A stretch of DNA of 64,000 nucleotides, taken from assembly GCF_023343835.1 (NCBI RefSeq), contig NC_064437.1, positions 4,602,001 through 4,666,000 of the forward strand, given 5' to 3'. Positions within the stretch are counted from its first letter, which is position 1; every line of letters begins with the position of its first letter. Both the position numbers and the translations under genes were made by a program. This DNA is from Lagopus muta (Eukaryota > Chordata > Aves > Galliformes > Phasianidae). Shown piece after piece: positions 38,101-50,100 of this stretch. The notes beneath the pieces are model-generated. The model ran no database searches. It had not been told where the DNA came from and saw nothing but the letters and a program-made list of their open reading frames with translations.

Positions 38101-41100
38101 GCAAGACTGGGTAAGTTCTACAATTACAAAGATTATCTGTTCATGAGATTTCAGAGGCATGTAGTGGGCAACTAAACCTCTTGTATTAGTTTTGCAGCTG
38201 TTTACTTAGCACTCTGCAGATTGATCACGTCTCTGTGAAAGTGAATTATTACCAATGAATTATTCTACCTAATGCTATAATAGGAGTGTTCTCTTTTTTT
38301 CTAAAGTAATTTGTTTACTTAAGCTCTTTTTCTTAAAAAAAAAAAAAAAAGAAAGAAACAAGAAAAGCACATGTTTCTTTATGTTCTAATGACTGTAGGA
38401 GTTGCTGTTTTTTCAGAGCCGAATTACCGACACGTTTTTCATTGTGCTGGTTATTTTCCATTTGTGGAAAAACAAGCTGTCATCTAAATCCGTGCTGTAC
38501 CAGCCTTGTGTAACTGGTTGTTTTTTGCTAGTGAAATGCTCAGACTGCTTTAGAATTAACAATTTGACCATTCTGTGTTCAGGACTTGGGCCATATTTAG
38601 TACTTGGGCCATGGTTAAGCTTGTTGGAGAGGCATCGTGCCCAGCTCCTGGCAGAGTGAGAATGCAGGTAGTTTTTCCATCGTGCCCAATAGCAGCCAAA
38701 AGGGAGGTAATAAGATGTGGAGGCTGTTGGTGGTTCTGGTTTGTGTTTTTTTTAACCTGCATTAAAAGACCATGAGTAGGTTTGGTTTTGGTGGGGCAAG
38801 TGTAGCCCCAATAGGGATCTGAAGTTAGTTATAAATCTGGAAGGGAGAAATGCACGTTTTACTCATGTGCTTGAAGAAGTTGTAGAAGCTGAACCAGTTG
38901 GAAGCATCGTAGTTCTAAAAGGAAAGTTCTTTTGATACGCTCTTCTGCGACTGAAAAAGCGTAGTGCTTAATAATGCATGAATACCAGCACTTCTACTGC
39001 TGCTTTTCCTTGATGTACTCAAAAACTGAGACTGAGCTTCCTAAGGTAAACTTAAAGCATGTGCACTCTTTCCATTCTGCGAAGGTCTTTCTGATTCTGA
39101 TGAGAATTGCAAGAGATTTATGGACAGATGCATGCCTGAAGCATTTAAAAAGGTAAGTAGGTGCAGTACACTAATTCCTTGTTCACGTTTGAGTTGTTCA
39201 TGGTGGAAGTATTGTCTTACAACCCAGACTTCAGAAACTGGAACCAGTGTGTGTTCTTAGGTTAAAATCATACTCTTAAGTTGCAGTTCTGCAACTCTTG
39301 AACATATATATATTTTTTTTTTCCTCCTTTTCTACTTTAATGAAGAGCTCTATAGCAATTGGTGGAGCCTAAGGGCAGGTTTAAAGATAGTTACATGCAT
39401 CCTTTAGTTCAGGATCAGCTTTCCTTTACTCTGTTCTTTTTGCTGCTTCTTTGAAGGATTGCAACATTCTTACTTCTTTTCACCTCCATTCTTGCCTAAC
39501 CTGCTTATCTGGCTTTTCTTCTCTTTTATTGTGAATGTTCTCTATGGAGCTTCCCAAACTACTTTTCTTCCTGCTGTTCTGTTTTGGATGCTACCTAAAT
39601 TTCTTGCCTGGTTTTCAGTCCATATGTATACAAGTGTGTATGCACCTTTAAATAAAACTACTTGGTCCTAATCTTAAAATACTGAAATCTAAGTGTATTC
39701 AAGGAAGATGAAGATGTAAGGGAAAAAGTATTTGGCTATGAGAGTAATAAACTTGCATTTTGTTCTTATTTACTCAACCCTGTGTGCACTTGAAATAAAA
39801 ATGTAGACTGGTTCTCTAGAAGAAAATCCGAGTTCAGAATGTGCTAAGTTAAAATCTGCTGAGTTTTTTGCAAGCTATTTAACCTGATTCTATTGTTTCT
39901 TAAAATGGTACAGAACATCATTGTATTTGAAGTACAAAGCTCTTTAAGCAGAAATTAAATAACACATGCAAAGTGAATGCTTTATGTCCTCTTTAAACAG
40001 CTAGATTAGACCACAAAGAGCATGTTTCATTAGAGAAAAGGCAGCAGTAATACCTCTCTCTGTGTGCTTTGTTTTCCAACAAAAAAGTGTGAGCTGATAA
40101 ATGGTTATTACGACTGAATCAGTGCAGCATCATGGAACAAGCACTTGAAGACTTAATAGTCATGTGTTCGTTTTGCAAACAGTTGCATATCAGTTATTCT
40201 TTGCAAAGGTTACAATCTTTCCAGTGAGTGGAAATAGAAAACAGTTTGCTTTGATAAGTATTTTTTGTCAGGGACTGACTTAAGGCGTTCTTCAGTTGAA
40301 TAACCAATGTAATTAACTCTTAAGCCATTAAGTACAGAAAGAGCATCTGAAGTAACACACCAGACAGTGATTATTACGACACTCTGGGGAAACATTTGCA
40401 CTGAAAATAATCAGGGTGGGGAAGGCTGAAGAATTTTACCTTTTCTATGTGATTTTGCTCAAACTGGAGAAGAAAAACAAACCAAAAGCCCTGCTGCTTT
40501 GTCTTGGTAGTTGCTGACATCCAGCGCTGTTCACAAATGGGGAACTGAAATCCACGAAGGAATATACAACATGCTTATGCTGCTGGTCGACCTGGTTGCA
40601 GAAAGAGTAAAGCAAGATCCTATTCCTGTGGGCCTGCTTGGTGTGCTTACAATGGTATTTGTCCTCTAATAACTGTGGTGTTTTAAACTCGGGGATCTGC
40701 TTAAGTAATAAGGAAAATGGCTTCAATGTAATTCACTGGCAAGTGTCATCAAAATGTAGAAGTCTTTACTGATGATTGTCTTAAATTGTGTCCTGTGTTT
40801 TGTATGCAACTTAGGGTATCTGGCATTTGATATTTATTCTCCTACTGCTTTTTCTCCTATTTAAGTTGTAGCATATTGTCTTACAATCTGCAGATACTGT
40901 TTACTGCAGGTTTTTAACACCCAATGTGCAATTCAGTATGTGAATGCTATTCAGGTTTTCTGAAAATCAGCTCTCAAAAATACTTCAAAGCTGCTGACAC
41001 ATGGCTGCTAATTTTTGAAAACTGATACTTTATCTCCCCCTTTATATGGATATCTGTCTCACATGGGTATTGTCTGTACTGAATTGAAACTTCAGAATGC

Positions 41101-44100
41101 TTTTGAAATCATAGCAAAAGTCATGCTGTTTGTTTCCATGGGTTTTTCTTTCAAGGCATTTAACCCTGACAATGAATATCATTTCAAGAATCGAATGAAG
41201 GTTTGCCAGAGAAACTGGGCAGAAGTCTTTGGGGAGGGGAACATGCACGCCGTGTCACCCATATCCACGTTTCAGAAGGTGAGCATGGCCCTAAAACCTG
41301 CTTTTAGGGTTGATGTTTCTCTTCCAGAAGAGACTGGTTAGTACGTATTTATAAAATAAGAACATTTAATTATCATCAAGAATTACAACAAATAGATGTT
41401 GAGTACATATTGGTCTGTAGAACTGGATTTCCTGTTATCTCAGATTTCCCAGTTCTCTATTGGAGCCTGGATCTTGAAACTGGGGTACTTTCTGTGTAAA
41501 CTATCACAACAATCAAACTGGTGGGTTTGTTGTATCTAAGGACTGGCATCTGCTGAGTATGCAATGACCAAGATAACTCGAATTCATGCTTTCCTGACAC
41601 CCACCTTTAGGGTAACTTTGACAAACACACTGTTAAGGAGCTGGGTTTTTTGGGTTTGTGCTGACTTGTCACAGTTGTTCCAGACAGGTGGGTCTTAAAA
41701 AGGAGCCTCAGTGTTGTAAATCTTCCCCAGGAAACATGTTAGTGGCTGTAGAAAGAAAATTCAGTTTGCTGCTTTAGGAAAGGTTATTTAGTAATGTTCC
41801 ACACTGCTAATGTGCTATAAATATAGCTGCTTGTGAGTCAGCAGCCACAGTGTGTATTGTTACCACAACGCATGGTCAGTCATGTTAGGGAGGATCCAAA
41901 AATGGGTGATGCAAATGAGAACCTCCCAGAGCTCCAACTGCACACTTAGCAAAGGAGCTGTTATAAACACATTTCTGTTTTCTGGGAAATAACAGCATGC
42001 ATTTCAGGTCTGGGTTTATTGGCTGAATGTATCTATCCAAATGTGTTTCAGAAGACAAATGTTTGGCATTGGTGTTGCATTTGCTAATTTGTTAATATTT
42101 TGATCATTTAAGGAACCTCATGGGTGGCTGGTGGATCTGGTAAACAGGGTAGGTAAATAAAAAGCAAGCAGAATTGTTACTTGTTACACAGAATCACAGA
42201 ATGGCCAGGGTTGGAAGGGACCTCAAGGATCATGAATCTCCAACCCCCCTGCCACATGCAGGGCCACCAACCTCCACATTTAATGCTAAACCAGGCTGCC
42301 CAGGGCCCCATCCAACCTGGCCTTGAACACCTCCAAGGACGGGGCATCCACAGCCTCTTTGGGCAGCTGTTCCAGTACCTCACCACTCTCTGGGTAAAGA
42401 ATTTCCCCCTGATGTCTGACCTAAATCTCCCCTCCCTCAACTTAAAACCATGTCCCTTTGTCCTACACATATCAACCCTTTTAAAGAGTTGATTCCCCTC
42501 CCCTCTGTAGGCTCCCTTTAGGTACTGAAAGGCTGCAGTGAGGTGACCCACAGCCTCTTTTCTCCAGGCTGAACAAGCCCAGCTCCCTCAGCCTGTCCTC
42601 ATAGGGGAGGTGCTCCAGTCCCCTAAACTGTCACTTGAATTCATTGTTTCTCAGAGATAATAGTGTCCTCCTGTCTTCTCCTTGTTTTTTCCCTTTTTTT
42701 TTTTCAGAGGGTTATAAACACAAAAAATAGTTTAGGATTTTAATCCTGACTGAATCTAGGAAAGGGCCTTATTGAACACATCTTGCTGAGTTGCTGCCTT
42801 CTCCCTTGAGCATCTTTATCACAGCATGATAACTGTCCCTGGAAGAAATGACAGAACTCAGCTTAGACTGCAGTGACGTTTCCCAGTTGGATGTGTTAGC
42901 CATTTCTTTATGTGGTCTGGCTTTCTTCCCTATGTCAGTTTTTACCTGAGGCAGTTTCTAGCTTGATGTTTAAGCTGGTACCACACATAAATTGCATTGC
43001 ATTCCCCACTGCATCCCTGAATTCTCATGAATACCTAAAGCTAGTGTTGGTATGTGGTGTTGCTTAGTGAGGAATAATTGTTATCCCAGGAACTCTCAAT
43101 GGAGTATTTTCTATAATAGCATACTTGGAAAATAAAATACTGATTATTTTATTTCAGTTTGCAGAGTTGGGTGGATTTTCAGCAATTCAGTCTAAACTCA
43201 ATTCAGAAGACATTGAGCTTGGGGTAAGTTCATTATCTGTCAGCAGGCTTCTCTCTTTCCATTACTCAACTCATGTAGAACCAATAACATTGCTTTTGGC
43301 AGCGTTCTTGCCTTTGCTTTGGTACTGGAGCAATAGTGAGAGCCCTGGAGAAATGCTGTCAGACTGGAGATCAGATGAGGTTGTACGTGAGAGTCCTGAC
43401 TGAAGAGATCTTCTGAGTCTTCAGAGAAAGAAGAGAATGACTAGTGTACCTTTCTGTCTGATTTTCAGCCTCACAGACATCAGTCAGTCTAGTTTCACTG
43501 TATATTTACCAGTAGATCACTGGTTTTGTTTCCTTCAGATCTAGCTGCATTTAGCAGGAAGTGACTTAACTCCTGTCGTTCATTATAGAAATGAAGAAAG
43601 AAGTTCCTAGGAAGACAAATACTGTTTAATCCTAAGTAGTCCTTCAACAGCTGTGTTCAAAAACTGACTGATTTAGCAGTTCTGAACTAATTTTTGGTGG
43701 CCAAGCCAAACTTCTTTGGTTTTAGTTTCCTTACCTATATTCAGGAGACTTTGTATCTTCTTTCAGGCTGAGATCAAGGTAAAGCTATGTCATTTAGAAT
43801 TTTGTCCCCTAGTATAAAATTAACCTGTTTTCAATAAACTGCCATTTGGAGAGAATTCAGCATTTCTTTGAGTATTGATACTTGCTGCTTAATGAAAAGA
43901 CAAACCCACAAATGAGCATGGTAGAGGAATAAGGAAATTCAATTTCAATCCTATAGTGCCATAGAAACTTTGAGTGAAAATTGTTCAGTAACTACTATCT
44001 GCTTACTTACAAAAGAAGTCTGGTTCAGCATCACTAAATTCAGGCCTCTGATTGCTGTTGGACTTAACTTCATAATTTTTTGATCCGCTCTTGGAAGAAA

Positions 44101-47100
44101 CTACTTTTGGTATTCTTTGTTGGCAAATAATTGGCACGTAATTTCTTGATGATGGAGTTTGCTTGAAAATCATAGAATGTCTGTATTGGAAGGGACCACA
44201 AGGATCATCAAGTCCAACCCTTGACTTCATACAAGACTGCATAAAAATTAAAACATATCAAAGCAGAAACTGTGTTTGCATGATAGGTACCAAACTCAAG
44301 GCCAGATTCTTCACAAATGCAAGGGAGTGATTTTGGGTTGTAACAGTGGAAGAGAATATGACTGTACAGACTAACGCTTTGGTAGAAAATGTCTCAAAAA
44401 AATTCTTTCTGAAGCATGCAACTGCCAAGGAGTTATTGTATGATGTATCTAAAATCACAAGGTAAATCCAGGGGAGCAGAAAACTTCTCAAGAAAGAACA
44501 TTTCAGATGCTCTTCAATGGGTTGGGGTGGATGATCATCAACTCACACAGCTTTTCTGACAACTGGAATGACTTCCTGCATTTTCCTTCTCAACTTTCAG
44601 TGGGGCTGAGGAGAGTAGAGTTATTTGAACTCTCTCTGATGTGTTCTGTCTTTGCAGAGTATAGATGTAACAAAACCCTCCTGTTTCAGATCAGGAAGGA
44701 TCTCCTCCCCACAAGATAATATTTATTCACCTTCATCTGCCTCTGGAGGTATAGATTGCTAACTCTGAAAAAGCCTTGTAAATGTGCACCCAAATATGTG
44801 CTGGTTTTGTTGTTTTTTTCTAGGCAATCTCTGCATTAGTTCAACCATTTGGAGTTTGTGCAGAATATCTTAACTCTTCTGTAGTACAGGTAAGACATCT
44901 TCGTTATGATTTCTTTTCAGCAGAAAGTAAAGCCTTATGAAATGTGACTGTAGTCATTTGCTCAAATTTAGATGGGTCTCTTCATGTTACAATAAAAACT
45001 TGAGCAGTTCAGTATCAAGAAAATATCTAGAGGAGAACCTGCTTTTCTCGTCATAGCAATTTGAAAAATAAGAGGAATGAAAGCTGGTTTATAGCTGTGT
45101 TAGTGTGAACGGGTGACTAATTCTAAAAGCCTTCACAACTCGCACTGCGAGTACAGGAACCATTCTGAGTATCTTGGAGGTGATGAATAGAGGGTTCAGA
45201 TAATGATCAGGCTCATTTTCCATCCTTAGCTGCTAATCTGCATCTGCAGTGGTGTGAAGCACAGGAACTGCTGCTAGTAAGCTTCCACACTACAAAGCAT
45301 GCGGAGAAGAGATTTCACTTGATATATGGATTTTTGTTTGTAATTTCTGTTTGTGACAGAGGAGTTCATGGTAATGAGAGTTTAGACCGGAAAAACTGTG
45401 GTACAAGGTGGGGGGGTGGAGGGGAGAACACAGCATGATCTGTGAATTTGCAAATGTGCTGCAGGGTTCACACCTACATTCACTAACAAAAAGTCCCAGT
45501 TTAATAAGTGGCTGAAAGTCTTTATTTGAAGAGAAGGTAGTCAAGGGGGTCAACGAGGTACATGCATCTAAAAACCAATGCATTTTGGATCATGTCTGGG
45601 GGTAGCCGTTGTGAACCTGTTTTGTGGTGATCTGAAGTGGCTTCTTTGTCTAACTGCTTCTATTTCTGGACTTATGTAGCAGGGTAGTTTTATGTATGTT
45701 ACAGATGTTGCCTTATAGCTAAGATAATTGTGAGCTGTCAGCTAAGTATTTTCATCTTGCTGCAGCCAGATCTTCTGAGTAATGTAGTTGATTTCAGGAA
45801 GCATCAAATGATTGGCATGCTTTTTTCTTGTATTTTTTAGCCCATGCTGGATCCAGTCATTCATAAAATGATTAAATATGTGCAGAATGTAGAAGAGAAG
45901 GACTTGAAAGACAAGGTAATGTTTTATAAGTATCTAAGGAGAATTTACTGTGTGTCTTGGAAATGCTGGTAATACAGATTACAAAATCTTGCTTTCATTG
46001 ACAACAGATACAGCCTGTTCTGAATTCTGTCTGAAATTCTTAGCCCAAAATATGAGAAGTGGCTACCCTGCATTTACCCAATTCTATGTGAAACTCTTTT
46101 CAGTAGATTTCTGATGTTATGGCCCTTTTAAAACTATTTTCCCATTTTCTGTGAAAATTGCCATGTAACTTGTGACTACCTCTTACACTGCACTGAATTT
46201 GGCATTCAGTTCTGATCAATTTGAGTGTTAACTTTTTACTGAGACATACCTTTGTGAATCATAAGCAGGAAGGTTCATGTAGGCTACGTATCAACAAAGG
46301 AGCATTTTAATGTACCATATTTGTAGTAGGAGAGTTCACTATTTAAACCATAGGTTTTGTTGTACGCTAGAAATTCTGAGACAAGTAATGCTTTCAGCCA
46401 CCCATCAAACGGTCTGTAATGGTCACTAAACCTCTTTGTGCATCGTTGGAGTCTGAAACAGAACACCAGAACCAGCAGTGCCTTTATTTGTCCTTTTGTT
46501 GTTGTTGTTTGTGCTGTTTTCAACAGAGACTAGTCAGTATCCCCGAGCTGCTGTCTGGTATTAAGCTGCTGTGTATGCGCTTCCAACCTGATTTAGTAAC
46601 TGCAGTAGATGACTTACGGCTGGACATTCTGCTGCGCATGCTAAAATCGCCTCACTTCAGTGCAAAAATGAATTCCCTCAAAGAAGTAGGTTTGCATCGT
46701 GTGGGTGTGTTTGTGGGTGCACACGTGTGTAGCTGGGGAGGACTGTTTGTAAGCTACTGAAACCACAGCCTTAAAATGTTGCCTAACAAATTCTGTTGCC
46801 ATAGCAGAAGCTCACTTTAAATGCAGAAAAAAAAAGACAAGAGATATTTGTGATATTAGTAGTCATTGCCAAGACTGTGGTCACCCAGTTGGAAAACTAG
46901 ACAATATTTGAACGTTTTCTAGGAGTTATAATTCCAGGTTCATTTATAAGCAACAGCGTATGCCATTCCTTCATTGTTCTGTCTGAGATCACCCTGATAA
47001 TTCCGAGCATGTGTGGCATGTTGCTTTTCTCTTTCCTTCCCATTGTAAAGGAAAAAAAATAAAAGGAGGGCTGGGAGGGGGAGACTTAATCTTAGATTAT

Positions 47101-50100
47101 TATTATTCCATCTATATCAGATTATTATACTAAGTATTTTTATTTTTTACTATGAATATTCATTGTACTGACATTTAGGAGCTGGACCAGGGCTAAACTC
47201 TTAGATGTAAATGGAAGAGAAGATTTTCCTGGGACTTGTGATTTTAAGTATAGAGTTTTTCATTCCTCTCTTCTTTCCAGAACTTATGTTAATTCAATGT
47301 CTCCAGAAAAGGCTTTTTTTGTTCTGCAAACATTGTAAAGTATTCTAGAGTCCCTCTTCTGGGCTTTTTGCTTAAGGGAAGATTGAGGTGCTAAACCTGA
47401 TTACTCTGTGGTTCTTAATTATAAGTGTGTTTCTTTGGTGAAGTTATGTAAGTGCTGCTTTTGAAGGCCCTAGCAGAAATGTATGCTTTCTACAACTTTT
47501 CCCTGGAGAGAGAAGGCTGTATCAGTTCTGTGTTGGATAAAAATAGGGCACTTTATTTGAGCATCACAGGCAGAAGCCTGAGATAACCCACTTCTGCTGT
47601 ATCTCTAGAAATACACAGCACAGGCAAGCTTTTCTGTGTCAGACTGGGTATGAGAATCCACTGCATCAGACCAGTGCCTGGGAGATTTTGCCTTTGGGCA
47701 GATTATTTTTAAGATAAACAAACTACTAATTACTAAAAAGAAAAAAAAAAAAAAAAACCCTCCTGTGCTTAAAATATTTCAGAATTCACACTTTCAAGCT
47801 TCATAGGAAACATTTTGAATAGATTACGTTATGTATATTGCATGTGGAAAGCATCCTTGAAATGCCAACGTTTTGCAATTTCTAGGTAACCAAATTAATA
47901 GAAGACAGTACTGTGTCCAAGTCAGTGAAGAATGCAATAGATACAGACAGATTACTAAACTGGCTGGTAGAAAATTCTGTCCTGTCCATTGCTCTAGAAG
48001 GTAAGTGCTTTCACAAAGACTATTGACGTGTGCTTTGAACATCTTGAATGTAGAATGTGATCTGTTCTTTTCAATGCATTTTAACTGGACACTGCTAACA
48101 AAGGAGTTAAAGGATTTTGTCGTCATCAAAAGAGAGATAGGAAAACTGCAGGTTTGCCTGCTGTCACCTGGTCCTCTGACACTGGTGCAAACATCTTTTG
48201 CTGTAGCTGAGGTTTTTACTCTCAGCTTAATTATGTATATTTTTAAGCCTGTATAAGTGAAGGAAATTGTGTTTTTCTTTAGCGATAGATCATAGAATCA
48301 CAAGGTTAGAAACGACCTCCAAGATCATCCAGTCCAGCCGTCTTCTCATCACCATTGCCACCACTAGCACTAAACCGTATCACGCAGCACGTCGTCCAGA
48401 CGCCTCTTGAACACTGCCAGGGACGGCGACTCCACCACCTCTCTGGGCAGGCCATGGCAGTGCCCGACCACCCTCTGAGAGAAAAAGTTCTCTCAGATAA
48501 AGATAAAGAACTTTTAAAGATAAAGATAGAGAACTTTAAGATTAAAACAACTTTGTCCTTGATCCTTTTAACGTGGTTTGTATCTAAAGATTGAAATAAA
48601 TTAATTCAGTTGCTACTTTTTGTTTCATAGGTAATATAGACCAAGCACAGTACTGTGATCGTATAAAGGGAATTATTGAACTGTTGGGCAGTAAATTGTC
48701 TTTAGATGAACTCACTAAAATTTGGAGAATTCAGGTAAGGAATCAAGACAAGGTGGCTGCTTTTAGACTGTCCTGTGAAAATAACTACTTCTTATTACCA
48801 GGTTCATTAGCTGGTGGAATGTTAGCTATTCATTATCTGCTTTGTTGCATTTGCTTGGCTTTTTCCCTGGGAGACACAGGATATTGTCATACACTTTTGT
48901 ATCGGTATAAACTCTATTAAAGTTAGCAAAGGTGAGAATGAAATTTGTCTAACTCAGAAGCACTTTCTGGGCAATAACTTCCTCACAAGACTTCTGTCAA
49001 CAAAGAACTTTTCACCATCCCACAGCCTGAATTATTAAAGAGTCTGCGAAACTGAATTTTCTCAAGGCAGGGTTGATGATTCCAGATAGTATCACTAGGT
49101 TCCTGTTGAAATCCTAGTCCTTGCATGCATCATGTTTTAGGTTCCTCAGCTGATAAAAGACAGTGTACAGTTGACTGAGTGCTGTGTATTCCTCATTCTA
49201 CCTCAATACCACAATAATTTATTCAGAAATATGGTAAATATTTTGCACAGTGTTCTCTTAAGCTTGTTTACATCTGTTTGAAAGCACAGACTCAGCACTT
49301 CCTTAGATGGACCTTCCTTTCCTTCGGTGAGGAAGCTATTTTTTGCTACTGTGGCTGAACCACAGGTAAAACTGATGTGCCCTTTCCTGCTTTAGAATTG
49401 TTTCTGGAGACTTTAAACCAGTGGAGCAAGGAGCAGAGTCAGTTGTTCCTAACTTGTGGTTCTGGCCTGTCCAAAGCACTTTTCTCCTTGATAGGAATAG
49501 TAGAATAATGCTTACATTAAAGATTTTTTTGATATCTCATTTATGATTAAGACCTACCTCCTTCTGTTTCCCTTCCTCTTTCCAGTCAGGACAATCTTCC
49601 ACTGTGATTGAGAACATACATACCATTATTGCTGCTGCAGCTGTGAAATTTAGCTCTGATCAGCTCAACCATTTATTTGTTCTAATTCAAAAGGTAGGTT
49701 TTATCTTGAATTTGCATTCTTAAGGGAGAGAATTAGTTAAAAAATGCTTGTGCATCCAGCCTATTGAAAGACAAGTGCCTTACACGTGCTTGTATTTTCA
49801 ATATAAAAATGTATTTGTATGTTATTTAGGAAAAAAGTTGGCCGTAGAACACTTGCAATATTAATTTTTCACTAACCCAGAAGCACGATTGTTACCATAC
49901 TGCTTGTTGACTATATGTTAATTATAGGTCCACTATATATGCAGTGATTAGGTACTTATAAGAGACCTCACATTTTATCTTTGAAGGAGTTGGGCAAACT
50001 AATGCTGTGTCAGTAACAAAAATGAGGAAATAGGCATGAACGAACGTATTTGATTTGCATTTCAGTTGTCCTGCAGTAAAACAATTGTAAACTATATTCT

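Larger units (their letters stand above)
38111..40510 (+). other. USP24 introns 2 (38111-39084) and 3 (39153-40510)
   Basis: Ordinary intron sequence. Intron 2 has a 16-A run at 38335-38350. Intron 3 shows no recognisable repeat or RNA gene. ORFs in both are short. Confidence 0.8.
43224..44823 (+). other. USP24 intron 7 (1.6 kb)
   Basis: It contains a short antisense CR1 piece (44167-44222) and a 12-nt microexon-like unit at 43767-43778 (see findings). The rest is unique AT-rich sequence without a recognisable gene. Confidence 0.75.
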
